Shown: positions 26,790 to 35,478 of the stretch, piece by piece
Layout: each line of letters begins with the position of its first letter
How positions within the stretch are numbered: the stretch's first letter is position 1
Source: Paenibacillus ehimensis NBRC 15659
GTDB taxonomy: Bacteria; Bacillota; Bacilli; Paenibacillales; NBRC-103111
Direction of reading: 5' to 3'
Length of the DNA stretch: 64,000 nucleotides
Assembly (NCBI RefSeq): GCF_004000785.1
Contig: NZ_BILX01000021.1
Location: 1 to 64,000 of the forward strand
Notes under the pieces: generated by a model
Seen by the model: the letters and a program-made list of their open reading frames with translations, nothing else
What the model was told of the DNA's origin: nothing
Databases searched by the model: none
Program-made: the position numbers and the translations under genes

Positions 26790-26828
26790 TGTTAAGTGAA
26801 AACCATCGGAACGTAAACGGAATGTAAA
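26790..26828 (-). promoter_or_regulatory. PhoP-box-like repeats of pstS
   Basis: On the minus strand TTTACATTCCG (26828-26818) is followed directly by TTTACGTTCCG (26817-26807), and TTAACA recurs at 26795-26790, two periods on. The 11-base register is typical of PhoP sites. They lie 54-92 bases before the pstS ATG. Confidence 0.6.
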
Positions 26829-26847
26829 AGTTTAAATCTGCTAAAAG

Positions 26848-26864
26848 TTAACAATCGTTTTACA
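26848..26864 (+). promoter_or_regulatory. PhoP-box-like pair facing the chemoreceptor gene
   Basis: On the plus strand TTAACA (26848-26853) and TTTACA (26859-26864) are 11 bases apart. A possible -10 (TAATAC near 26882) follows about 18 bases on, which is the spacing of activating Pho boxes. It points away from pstS and towards the MCP at 26948. Confidence 0.45.
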
Positions 26865-26947
26865 AACTTCCGTTTTTCTATTAATACTTTAGTCCTACAC
26901 TGGCATCAGAATCGGGATTAACTAGAAAGAAAGAGTGGAGGGTTTCT

Positions 26948-28894
26948 ATGAAACTAGCAGGCGCGATGACGCTTAGACAGAAGCTGATCGCCGGTTTGTC
27001 GGCTATGGTGGTCTTGTTTTTGGGCGTTGCCTTATTTAATGTAAACCAGATGCAGCGGATCAAAAACCAGTTGAGCGTTCAAAACGAGAAGGTGGAGCTC
27101 AAGCTGATGGCGCTTGAATTGAAGGAAATGGTTCAGGAGCTGAACATTATCGCCTCCGGCTTGGAAATCTCGAAGAACCCGGACTATATCCCCAAATATA
27201 ATGAAAAAAGAAAGCTGTACGATCAAATGGTCAAGCGAATCGGCGAAACGGCCGATACGGATGAAAAATCCGTCTGGCGGAGCAAGCTTATTCTGCTTAC
27301 CGGAGAATATACGAATACGTTCGACGTGGCGGCCAAGGTCGTACAGGACAAAGCCTTGACAAAAACGGACGTCGATAAAAACATGGAATATTTGTATAAC
27401 GAGTCGCAGCGGATTATGGGCGAAATTTTCACATATGTCGATCAATTCTATGTCTCGTATGCAAAGGATGCCGCCGATGCGGTAAGGGCGACGCAGGACA
27501 GCTTGGACAAAACCGTTGCCGTCATGATCGCCGCGTTCGCGTTGGTAGCGGTAGGCGTGACTGCGATCGGCGTTCTTGTGATCCGCTCGTTCACCGGACA
27601 GATCCGCCGGCTCCAGCATGCCGTGGGGCGAATCGCGGACGGAGATCTGCGGCACAAAATCGGGAGCCGCTCCCGCGACGAGCTCGGGCTGCTCAGCCAA
27701 AGCTTCGATCATATGGTCGATCAAGTGCGGGGCATGCTGCACAGCACGAAGCAGATCGCCGCTTCTTTAGCCGGGCATTCGCTTTCGTTCCGCGAATTCT
27801 CGGGGTCGACGGCAGCCGCCAATCAAGATATTCTCCGTTCGATCCAGGACATCTCCGCCGGGGCAGAGCAGCAAGCCCATTACTCCGAGCACAGCGCCTA
27901 TCTCATCACCGGCTTGGCCGAGGAAATTCGCAAAATCAACGAATATACGGATACGATGCAGCGAAAAAGCCGGGAAGCCGCATTCAATACCCACACCGGC
28001 TCCCGGTCGATGGAAGCGCTCAGGCAGTCGGTCGACCGGTCGGGAGACGTTCTCCGGCAGGTAACCGCCGCGATGGAAACCTTGTCGCAAAGCTCGGCGC
28101 ACATCGGCAAAATTGTCGGCACGATTACGGAAATCGCCACTCAGACCAACGTGCTTGCGCTCAATGCGTCTATCGAAGCGGCGCGGGCCGGGGAACACGG
28201 CAAAGGCTTCTCCGTCATCGCGGAGGAGGTCCGCCAGCTCTCTTCGCAAACGGCCGAATCGTCCAAGATGATCGGACTGATCGTCAAGTCGCTGCAGATC
28301 CAAATGAGCGAGATGGAAGCCTCGTTCGCGGAGGCCCGCCGCTCGTTTGACGAGCAGAACGGGAAAATGGACGAAAGCATGGAAGCGTTCAGCTCGATTC
28401 GTTCCTCGATGGACGAGCTTTCCGGTCACATCGGCCAAATTCACGAGCTGATCACCGCTGCGCAGGAGAAGAACGGCCAGCTCGTCGAAGCTGTGCAGCA
28501 TGTTGCCGCCATCGCCGAGGAATCCGCGGCAGGCGTGGAAGAGGTCCATTCCTCGTCGCATCAGCAGGATACGGCTATTCGGCACATCGCTTCGCAGGCG
28601 GACGACATGCTTTCGTTGTCGCGGCGGTTGTTCGAGGAAATCGACAAGTTCAAGATGGATGACATTGAGGCGGAGGAAGCGGAGATCGCAGTATCGCCAG
28701 AGATTGATGAAAACCGGGGGGATCGTGAGGTGAGCCCCGAGGCCAAAGGGACGGTTCAAGCGATTGAGGTCGGGGTTGCACCTTCGGCATCGGCTGATGC
28801 CGGGACGCAAGCAGCGCCCCGGGAGCAGGCAGATCGCAAGGATGACGAAGCCGCCCGCCGTACAGAAGAGGATAAGAAGCTGCAGCCGGTTTGA
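26948..28894 (+). CDS. Methyl-accepting chemotaxis protein
   Basis: 648 aa; GTGGAGG lies ahead of the ATG. Membrane helices at about 12-32 and 190-212 flank a helical extracellular sensor of about 155 residues. HAMP at about 213-266. The cytoplasmic signalling domain spans about 290-575, with the invariant hairpin tip [20 protein letters not shown] then [14 protein letters not shown]. The last 75 residues are an acidic, Ala/Glu-rich tail without the CheR/CheB pentapeptide. It diverges from pstS and carries a PhoP-box-like pair upstream, so it may serve taxis under phosphate limitation. The ligand cannot be read from the sequence. Confidence 0.93.
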   Translation: MKLAGAMTLRQKLIAGLSAMVVLFLGVALFNVNQMQRIKNQLSVQNEKVELKLMALELKEMVQELNIIASGLEISKNPDYIPKYNEKRKLYDQMVKRIGETADTDEKSVWRSKLILLTGEYTNTFDVAAKVVQDKALTKTDVDKNMEYLYNESQRIMGEIFTYVDQFYVSYAKDAADAVRATQDSLDKTVAVMIAAFALVAVGVTAIGVLVIRSFTGQIRRLQHAVGRIADGDLRHKIGSRSRDELGLLSQSFDHMVDQVRGMLHSTKQIAASLAGHSLSFREFSGSTAAANQDILRSIQDISAGAEQQAHYSEHSAYLITGLAEEIRKINEYTDTMQRKSREAAFNTHTGSRSMEALRQSVDRSGDVLRQVTAAMETLSQSSAHIGKIVGTITEIATQTNVLALNASIEAARAGEHGKGFSVIAEEVRQLSSQTAESSKMIGLIVKSLQIQMSEMEASFAEARRSFDEQNGKMDESMEAFSSIRSSMDELSGHIGQIHELITAAQEKNGQLVEAVQHVAAIAEESAAGVEEVHSSSHQQDTAIRHIASQADDMLSLSRRLFEEIDKFKMDDIEAEEAEIAVSPEIDENRGDREVSPEAKGTVQAIEVGVAPSASADAGTQAAPREQADRKDDEAARRTEEDKKLQPV

Positions 28895-28922
28895 TTTCAA
28901 GTAATTCGGCTGGCATACAAAA

Positions 28923-28956
28923 AGCCCCGGTTCCGCATCGAATGCGAAGCCGGGGC
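28923..28956. terminator. Bidirectional terminator between MCP and a dehydrogenase gene
   Basis: GCCCCGG and CCGGGGC form the base of a long interrupted hairpin (inner arms CGCAT/ATGCG). The A-rich side before it gives T on the minus strand. It serves the convergent genes at 26948 and 28966. Confidence 0.75.
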
Positions 28957-28965
28957 CAAATACAT

Positions 28966-30048
28966 TTATTCGAAATAGACGGCTTTGCCGGTACGGGAAG
29001 ACTCGTAGATCGCTTCGAGAATTTCCGATACGACACAAGCCTGCTCCGGCGTAACGACCGGCTCGAGATCCTTGTCAATCGCTTCCAGCCACAAGCGGGC
29101 TTCGAGATCGGCCGGGCTTTCGCCGTTGCCTTCGTAAAAATCGACGCCTTTGGCATCCAGTTGGATTTCGTTCATGAACAGGCGGCTGTGCTTCTCGCCG
29201 TTGATGCGCAAGCCGTCCCACATATCGGCGCCGCCCTCGGTGCCGCACAGCGTCGTTTTGGCTTCGCCGGTCTGCAGCATATTGATCGCCCAGCTCGATT
29301 CGAGCACGATCGTCGCCCCGTTCTGCATCGTAATCATCCCGAAGGCGGAATCCTCGACCGTGAATTTCTCGGGGTCCCAAGAGCCCCAGGCGTTGGCAGC
29401 GTTTGCTTTCTTCGACAGCTTATGAAACGCCGTTCCGAGCACGGCCTTCGGCTTGTAATTGTCCATCATCCACAGCGTCAAGTCGAGCGCGTGCGTCCCG
29501 ATATCGATCAGCGGGCCTCCGCCTTGCTTCTCTTCATCCAGGAAGACGCCCCAGGTCGGCACTGCACGGCGGCGAATCGCATGCGCTTTAGCGTAATAAA
29601 TTTCGCCAAGCTCGCCTTCCTCGCAAACCTTCTTCAAATATTGGCTGTCCGCGCGGAAACGGTTTTGATAGCCGATCGTCAGCTTTTTGCCGGTCCGCTT
29701 CGCCGCTTCCACCATGCGTCTGGCGTCGGCTGCGGTTTTGGCCATCGGCTTCTCGCACATGACGTGCTTGCCGGATTCCAGGGCGTCGATCGTAATGTCG
29801 GCGTGGGAATCGTTCGGCGTACAAATATGGACGATATCGAGCGTCGTATCGGCCAGCAGCTGTTTATAATCCGAGTACACCTTCGCTCCCGGCGCTCCGA
29901 ACTTGCTTGCGGCCTCGTGCGCCCGCTCTTCGATAATATCGCAAAATGCGACCATTTCCGCGTTAGGTTGATTTTTCAGCGCAGGCATGTGCTTGCCGTT
30001 GGCAATACCCCCGCAGCCGATAATTCCGATTCGGTATACTTTGGACAT
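28966..30048 (-). CDS. Gfo/Idh/MocA family oxidoreductase
   Basis: 360 aa from the ATG at 30048, with AAGGAGG ten bases upstream; the frame continues further without a ribosome site. Rossmann NAD(P) motif GIIGCGGIANGKH (about 7-19). The EKP motif with the catalytic Lys is CEKPMAKT (about residue 95). The C-terminal domain is the GFO/IDH/MocA alpha/beta fold (IDIGTHALDLTLW). Members oxidise or epimerise sugars and inositols; the substrate is unknown here. It stands 160 bases downstream of a second member of the family on the same strand. Confidence 0.9.
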   Translation of the reverse strand: MSKVYRIGIIGCGGIANGKHMPALKNQPNAEMVAFCDIIEERAHEAASKFGAPGAKVYSDYKQLLADTTLDIVHICTPNDSHADITIDALESGKHVMCEKPMAKTAADARRMVEAAKRTGKKLTIGYQNRFRADSQYLKKVCEEGELGEIYYAKAHAIRRRAVPTWGVFLDEEKQGGGPLIDIGTHALDLTLWMMDNYKPKAVLGTAFHKLSKKANAANAWGSWDPEKFTVEDSAFGMITMQNGATIVLESSWAINMLQTGEAKTTLCGTEGGADMWDGLRINGEKHSRLFMNEIQLDAKGVDFYEGNGESPADLEARLWLEAIDKDLEPVVTPEQACVVSEILEAIYESSRTGKAVYFE

Positions 30049-30210
30049 GAAGACGGCGCCTCCTTCGTCAATCGCGGTTTGATTCGTAATCCCAAGCCTT
30101 AGTATAGACAAGTTGCGGACAAAAAGATATTTCGGAATTGGCGCTCGTTATATGCGATTGTGTCATCGCTGCGCCCGTTAGATATCCGGCCTTCCCTATA
30201 AGGAAGACGT

Positions 30211-31200
30211 CTATACGCGCACCCTGCGCTCGGTACGGGCCGCTTCGAACAGCGCATCCATGACCCTTGCTTGACGGAGCGCTTCTTCAGCCCCATCGTC
30301 GTGCCCGGAACGCCCCTGCTTCCGACGCAGCACCGCATCCGCGAACCGCTCCGCCTGCAGGCGAAACGGCGTGAGCCGGTCAGTAACCCATTCCTTGCAC
30401 CCGCTGTCGAGCCGGCAGCGAATCCGCAGCTCCTCCGGCGTCACGTCGAGCTCAACCTGCAGCTTCCCCTTCGTGCCCCATAATTCGAAGCCGGCCCCAT
30501 GAGGCAGATCCAGCGCCGCATCCAGTTGGGCCGTACGTCCCTCGCCAAAATAGAGCGTACCCGCGAACCGCCGGTCCACGCCATGCAGGGGATGCAGGTC
30601 CAATGCCGCATCCGCGGCGATCGGCTCCTCCCCAGTGAAGCACCGCGTCCATGCGACGGGATAACAGCCGATGTCGTACAGCGCGCCGCCGCCCCAGTCT
30701 TTGCGCCAGCGGCTGCTGGCCGCGTCGGCCACAAACGAAAAGCGCCCGTAAAAGCGGGCCCATTGCCCGATCGCGCCATCTACGATCCAACTGCGCATCT
30801 GCTCGAATCCGGGGTAATATTTCCACACAAAAGCTTCCCGGACCAGTACGTTATGCTTTCGGGCGGCATCGGCAATCGCATTAGCCTCGCTCCCGCTTAA
30901 AGCAAACGGCTTTTCCAGCAGCACGTGCTTTCCGGCTTCGCACGCTTTCACCGCCCATTCTTTATGCAGATGATTGAGTAACGCGATATATACCGCATCA
31001 ATCTCGGGATCGCGCAATAAAGCCTCATAGCTCTCATAAGTATGAGGCACACCGAAGCGCTCGGCAGCAGAACAGCCGTTCTCTTTCGTCCTTCCCGCCA
31101 CCCCGTGCCATATGCCGTTTTCCGCTTCTTTTAACGCTATACCGGCCTTGCCTATAATGCGTCCCGTACCTAAAACTCCCCATTTTATTCGATCTGACAT
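30211..31200 (-). CDS. Gfo/Idh/MocA family oxidoreductase (second)
   Basis: 329 aa. N-terminal Rossmann motif WGVLGTGRI (about 8-16); catalytic Lys in LLEKPFALS (about 95); C-terminal half with GGGALYDIGCYPV and Trp-rich strands, as in the glucose-fructose oxidoreductase or dihydrodiol dehydrogenase branch. Low identity to the neighbour at 28966, so not a recent duplicate. It lies 54 bases downstream of the YbaK-like gene and may be co-transcribed. Substrate unknown. Confidence 0.88.
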   Translation of the reverse strand: MSDRIKWGVLGTGRIIGKAGIALKEAENGIWHGVAGRTKENGCSAAERFGVPHTYESYEALLRDPEIDAVYIALLNHLHKEWAVKACEAGKHVLLEKPFALSGSEANAIADAARKHNVLVREAFVWKYYPGFEQMRSWIVDGAIGQWARFYGRFSFVADAASSRWRKDWGGGALYDIGCYPVAWTRCFTGEEPIAADAALDLHPLHGVDRRFAGTLYFGEGRTAQLDAALDLPHGAGFELWGTKGKLQVELDVTPEELRIRCRLDSGCKEWVTDRLTPFRLQAERFADAVLRRKQGRSGHDDGAEEALRQARVMDALFEAARTERRVRV

Positions 31201-31254
31201 CGATTAACCCCGTCCTTTCGACCTATTTCCCGGGAAATGGATATCGGATCGCCA

Positions 31255-31701
31255 CTATTCGATCCAAGCGACGACTTGATTCCATTTCTCCACATCCCCA
31301 GGGCTGATCTTTAGTGTCGAGGTTGGTTCCCCGGCCCCTCCATAGATGTGCGGATAGCGATAAAGTCGCCGGTCCATGATGCAAGGCAGCGAGATTCCGA
31401 CTAAAGGAACAGCTCCCACCGCAAACCCTGTAATCCTTTCCACTTCTTGGGGGTTCGCCATTTTCAGACTCGGACGGCCAAGCCGCTTCGATAGGTCTTC
31501 CAAGTCCACCCGCCCCCGATCCCCGGAAACAATCATCAACCAATATTGCTCGCCAGACCGAAGGACTAATGCGGGCGCGGTTTGCCCGGGCTCGATGCCG
31601 AAATATTCAGCACCTTCCTTGGCCGAGCGAATGGGCCGTTCGTGAGTCAAGAGCTCGAACGAAGCCTGACGTTCCTCTAAAAATGACGTTATCCGGTTCA
31701 C
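31255..31701 (-). CDS. YbaK/EbsC-type aminoacyl-tRNA deacylase
   Basis: 148 aa, a complete stand-alone editing domain of the YbaK/ProX superfamily. Visible core: RSAKEGAEYFGIEPGQ, ALVLRSGEQYWLMIVSGDRGRVDL, GFAVGAVPLVG and IYGGAGEPTSTLKI. Members hydrolyse mischarged tRNA in trans (Cys-tRNA-Pro, Ala-tRNA-Pro and others); the specificity here is unknown. It sits between phoP, which ends with a terminator, and a dehydrogenase gene, with no obvious link to either. Confidence 0.88.
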   Translation of the reverse strand: MNRITSFLEERQASFELLTHERPIRSAKEGAEYFGIEPGQTAPALVLRSGEQYWLMIVSGDRGRVDLEDLSKRLGRPSLKMANPQEVERITGFAVGAVPLVGISLPCIMDRRLYRYPHIYGGAGEPTSTLKISPGDVEKWNQVVAWIE

Positions 31702-31750
31702 GTATGGATTCCCCCTCCACTATCAACGTAACGAAGTCCGCTTATGCCAA

Positions 31751-31781
31751 AAGAAAAGGAGGCGCACTGTCTGCTGCCTCC
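31751..31781 (-). terminator. Terminator after phoP
   Basis: On the minus strand GGAGGC pairs with GCCTCC around a loop of about 12 bases, followed by TTTTCTTTT. It lies 16 bases after the phoP stop. Confidence 0.75.
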
Positions 31782-31796
31782 TCCCTGCTGCGTATG

Positions 31797-32516
31797 CTAT
31801 GCTTTTTTTCCTGCCGAAGTGACCAGTTTGTAGCCCACGCCGCGAATCGATTCGATCTGCACCGACTGCTGGTTCATTTCCAGCTTTTTGCGGAGGGAAC
31901 TCACGTGCACGTCCACCGTCCGCTGACCGCCGATATAGTCGAAGCCCCAGACGATATTCATCAGATCGTCCCGTGTAACGACGACACCCGGCCGCTGAAC
32001 AAGATACAACAGCACTTCGAACTCCTTCGGACGAAGCGGAATCGACTCACCGCCGAGCAGCACCTCGTATTTTTCCGGGTAAATATGCAGATCGCCCGCG
32101 GTGATGACTTTCTCCCCGCTACCGGGCTTCTCCTGGAAGCCGTCATCGGCCGTCGTCCGCCGCAGCACGGCGGATACCCGGGCCAACAGCTCCGCCACGC
32201 CGAACGGCTTCGTAATATAGTCGTCGGCTCCGTATTTGAGTCCCTGCACCACTTCTTCCTCGGCATTGCGGGCGGTCAGAATGATCACCGGCGTTTTGTT
32301 TCCTTTTTGCCGGAGCTTGGATAAAATCTCAAAGCCGTTCATCCCGGGAAGCATGATGTCCAGGACGATGAGATCGAACTGATGCTGCAGCGCTGCCTGC
32401 AATCCGTCGCTTCCGTGATCGACCACTTTGGTTTCGTAGCCTTCTTGCGTAAGATTATAAGACAACAGCCTCGCCAGCGTAGGCTCGTCCTCAATAACCA
32501 AAATTTTTTGCGGCAT
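31797..32516 (-). CDS. phoP: Response regulator PhoP (OmpR family)
   Basis: 239 aa from the ATG at 32516, behind GGGGGAG. Receiver about 1-120: Glu9/Asp10, phospho-acceptor Asp53 (VLDIMLPG), Lys in ITKPFGVAE. Winged-helix OmpR domain about 135-235 with LRPKEFEVLLYLVQRPG, QRTVDVHVSSLRKKL and IRGVGYKL. Regarded as PhoP because its kinase is PhoR-like, the pst-phoU operon is close, and PhoP boxes stand ahead of those genes. It follows phoR by 96 bases; in Bacillus the order is phoP-phoR. Confidence 0.88.
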   Translation of the reverse strand: MPQKILVIEDEPTLARLLSYNLTQEGYETKVVDHGSDGLQAALQHQFDLIVLDIMLPGMNGFEILSKLRQKGNKTPVIILTARNAEEEVVQGLKYGADDYITKPFGVAELLARVSAVLRRTTADDGFQEKPGSGEKVITAGDLHIYPEKYEVLLGGESIPLRPKEFEVLLYLVQRPGVVVTRDDLMNIVWGFDYIGGQRTVDVHVSSLRKKLEMNQQSVQIESIRGVGYKLVTSAGKKA

Positions 32517-32612
32517 GTTACTCCCCCGGGCTTTTATTCTATATCTAAAGCTTAACATAGCCTATATTTATTGACAAACGGTAAATGGTTTTTTAGCCCA
32601 ATCGGCCTTCGT

Positions 32613-34412
32613 TCAGTGAATCATCGGCATATCGATCTCGAACTTCGTCCCCACGCCGACTTCGCTTTCGACCCGGATCGTGCCCTTGTGCAGCTCCACC
32701 AGATGTTTGACGATCGACAGCCCAAGTCCCGTGCCCCCGGAGCTGCGGGAACGCGCCTTGTCCACCCGGTAAAACCGCTCGAAGATGCGAGGCAGGTCCT
32801 TCTTCGGAATGCCGATGCCGGTATCGACAATCGTGAACCGGACCTTGTCGTCCGCCGCCTCCGACGTTGCGCCAAGCAGCTGCTCGACCCGCACTTTTAC
32901 TTTACCGCCCTCCGGAGTATAGTTGATCCCGTTGGACAGCAGGTTGATCAGAATCTGCCGCAGCCGGTCCTCGTCCGCTTCCATATAAATGTCTTCGGGC
33001 ACCTGCATATCCAGCTCGATCGATTTTTTCGCCGCCTCGGTCCGCATCACATTGACGCAATGACCGACGAACGTTTCCAGATGCACTGGCGAGAACTGCA
33101 GCGGAATGCGCTTCGATTCGATTTTGGACAGCTCCAGAATGTCGCCGATCAACCGGTTGAGCCGCTCGCTCTCGTCGAAAATAATCTGGAGAAACGACCG
33201 CGCCGTTTCCTTGTCGTTCAGCGCCCCGGCCAGCAGCGTTTCGGCAAAGCCTTTGACCGCGGCGATCGGCGTCTTCAGCTCGTGGGACACGTTGGCGACG
33301 AATTCGCTGCGCATCCGCTCCAACCGCCGGACGGCGGTGATATCGTGCAGCACGATGAGCAGCCCCGTCCATTCTTGGCTCGAATCCGATATCGGACTCA
33401 GGTTAATTTCCAGAATCCGCTCGCTGGGGTAGTAGAAAATCATTTCGTCCCGGATATGCTCGCGCACGTCGATGCACTCTTGAATCAGCTGGGTAAACTC
33501 GAACTGCTGCTTGGCCTGATCGAATTTTTTCCCCAAGAGCTCTTGGGCGGAAAAGCCCAGGATGTCCTCGGCCGAACGGTTCAGCAGCACGATCTTGCCT
33601 TCCCGGTCGATCATCATGACCCCGCTGATCATGTTCTCCAGCACGCTCTTGAGCCGGTTTTCATCCTCCAAAATGCGGTTCATCTGCAGCTGCAGACTGT
33701 CTGCCATCCGGTTGATGGCATGGCCCAGCTGCCCGATCTCGTCTTTTTTGTTGAGCCGGACGCGGTACTTGTAATTCATATCCGTAATCTGCTGCGCGAC
33801 GCTCGTAATCAGCTCGATCGGCCGCGTAATGCCGTAGGCGACGCGGTAGCTGATCAGACCGGCCAGCAGGAACACTGCTACCAGCCCGCCAAGCAGAACG
33901 TACCATACTTTGCGGATCGACTGCTCGACCTCCGCCAGACTCATCGCAAGCCGCAAATAGCCTTCGGTCCGCTCTCCCAGCTGCACCGGAATCGCGACGT
34001 AGAGCATATTTTGACCGATTGTGCTGCTGTAGCGCTTCGCGTAGCCGACCTTCCCCGAGCTTGCCGCAGCTTCGATCTCTTCGCGGTTCAAGTGATTCTC
34101 CATCTCCGCCGGATCGTGATCCGAATCCGCCATAACCTTGCCGTCTCCGCGGATATAGGTGACCCGGGCGTCGGCAAACTGCTTCAGCCGGACGGCTCGT
34201 TCCGAGAACTCCTTCATCAGCTCCGGCTCCGATCCCCGGTGGCTCCAATCCATGGTCGCGAGGATGATTCGCAGCTCCCGCTCCATATTCGTTTTCAGCG
34301 AGTCGATATACGATTGCTGCAGCATTTGGGCCATGAACAAACCGGCCATCAGCACGGAAGCGCCGATCAAAGCGATAAAAATCAAGGTCAATCGGGCGCG
34401 GAACATCTTCAT
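32613..34412 (-). CDS. phoR: Phosphate-regulon sensor histidine kinase PhoR
   Basis: 599 aa. The ATG at 34412 gives a normal N-terminus (charged, then membrane helix 8-30); GGAGGG lies 12 bases upstream, a long spacing, so the start is not certain. Extracellular sensor about 31-165, second helix about 170-192, HAMP (ITRPIELITSVAQQI), PAS domain (about 245-350, MIDREGKIVLLNRSAEDILG), His box VSHELKTPIAAVKGF, HATPase with NLLSNGINYTPEGG, DTGIGIPK and GGTGLGLSIVKH. The layout is that of PhoR/PnpS. It phosphorylates PhoP when phosphate is low. Confidence 0.9.
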   Translation of the reverse strand: MKMFRARLTLIFIALIGASVLMAGLFMAQMLQQSYIDSLKTNMERELRIILATMDWSHRGSEPELMKEFSERAVRLKQFADARVTYIRGDGKVMADSDHDPAEMENHLNREEIEAAASSGKVGYAKRYSSTIGQNMLYVAIPVQLGERTEGYLRLAMSLAEVEQSIRKVWYVLLGGLVAVFLLAGLISYRVAYGITRPIELITSVAQQITDMNYKYRVRLNKKDEIGQLGHAINRMADSLQLQMNRILEDENRLKSVLENMISGVMMIDREGKIVLLNRSAEDILGFSAQELLGKKFDQAKQQFEFTQLIQECIDVREHIRDEMIFYYPSERILEINLSPISDSSQEWTGLLIVLHDITAVRRLERMRSEFVANVSHELKTPIAAVKGFAETLLAGALNDKETARSFLQIIFDESERLNRLIGDILELSKIESKRIPLQFSPVHLETFVGHCVNVMRTEAAKKSIELDMQVPEDIYMEADEDRLRQILINLLSNGINYTPEGGKVKVRVEQLLGATSEAADDKVRFTIVDTGIGIPKKDLPRIFERFYRVDKARSRSSGGTGLGLSIVKHLVELHKGTIRVESEVGVGTKFEIDMPMIH

Positions 34413-34473
34413 AAGGTGCGTTTTCCCTCCAAGCGAGCTGCGCGGGCGCCAAGGTCCCGACAAACATTTTTAC

Positions 34474-35469
34474 TCAATATCGTACTTGTTCGGCCGGCGG
34501 AACGCCAGTTAATTTTGTGTAAAGGGACGAGCGCCAATATGTTTTCATCAACCAATGATTGAGCGTAGCCATCGGCTGTTGGATCAAAATCGACAGAACG
34601 ACGGGCACCGCGGTGAGCGGCTCGAAATAAGCGAGCGCCAGCACCAGCCCGAGCGAAATGTTGCGCATGCCGGACGAATACGTAATGGCAATGACCAGAT
34701 CGGGCTTGCGCAGCCAAACCGAGCCTGCGAAGCCGATCAGATACGACAAGATCACCAGCAGCACGACCAGCGGAATCACGACGATCATGTCGCTCTTCAT
34801 CTGCGCCACATACGGCTCGATCGCGGCAGCATTGATCATGACTACGACGGCCAGCGCCAGCTTGGAGGTCGGCCCGCAGACGGGAGCCGACCAGCTCTTG
34901 AAGCGCTGCTTGGACAGCTCGTTCACGAGCACGCCGAGAATCGTCGGCACCACGATGATTTTCACCAAATCCAGCATCACCTTCGCGTGGTCGAACGCGA
35001 TCGCTTCGCCGAAGAGCAGCTCCACCGCGGCGGGAATGACGAACGGGCTGAGGGCCGAATCGATCACGATCATGGCCAGCGCGAGCGGCACATGGCCCTT
35101 TGACAGTCCGACCCAGATGACGGACGATACCCCGAGCGGGATGATCGCGAACAGGACGAACCCGACCACATAAGGCGATTCCGCTCCGAAGGCGGTGCGG
35201 CCGATCGCATACCCGAGCGCCGGCGCCACGATATGCGACAGCACGAACGTCAGAGCCATCGGCAGCGGCATCCGGAACGCTTCGCGGATTTGGCCGAGGC
35301 TGCAGCCGGTCGCCATGACGAAGGTCAAATAAGCGAACAGCAGCGGCACCCCCGCCGTCCAGCTATTCATATAATGAGACAAAAGAAACCCCAGTATCAA
35401 CGATACCGGGACAATGACGGACAAATATTTTTCTATCCAGGCGTTCAGCCTGATGCCGAATGATCCCAT
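34474..35469 (-). CDS. BASS-family (bile acid:sodium symporter superfamily) transporter
   Basis: 331 aa with about nine or ten membrane helices. Family features: VFMATGCSLGQ-like region after the third helix (FVMATGCS), ALGYAIGR, PLGVSSVIW, and YSSGMRNISLGLVLAL in the second core helix pair. BASS members carry organic acids (pyruvate, pantoate, keto acids), bile salts or, in the Acr3 branch, arsenite. No arsenic genes are here. It begins nine bases after the fumarase stop, so an organic-acid substrate is a reasonable guess. phoR starts 61 bases further on. Confidence 0.85.
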   Translation of the reverse strand: MGSFGIRLNAWIEKYLSVIVPVSLILGFLLSHYMNSWTAGVPLLFAYLTFVMATGCSLGQIREAFRMPLPMALTFVLSHIVAPALGYAIGRTAFGAESPYVVGFVLFAIIPLGVSSVIWVGLSKGHVPLALAMIVIDSALSPFVIPAAVELLFGEAIAFDHAKVMLDLVKIIVVPTILGVLVNELSKQRFKSWSAPVCGPTSKLALAVVVMINAAAIEPYVAQMKSDMIVVIPLVVLLVILSYLIGFAGSVWLRKPDLVIAITYSSGMRNISLGLVLALAYFEPLTAVPVVLSILIQQPMATLNHWLMKTYWRSSLYTKLTGVPPAEQVRY

Positions 35470-35478
35470 GGCCGGGCT

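Noticed and set aside
27767-29038. Minus-strand frame of 423 codons over the MCP gene
   Set aside because: Antisense shadow; the MCP frame has the invariant signalling hairpin.
32571-34562. Plus-strand frame of 663 codons over phoR
   Set aside because: Antisense shadow of phoR; composition rich in His, Arg and Gln, no domain.
34474-35469. Arsenite exporter Acr3
   Set aside because: Same superfamily, but no arsR/arsC neighbours and the gene follows a fumarase; an organic-acid BASS member fits better.
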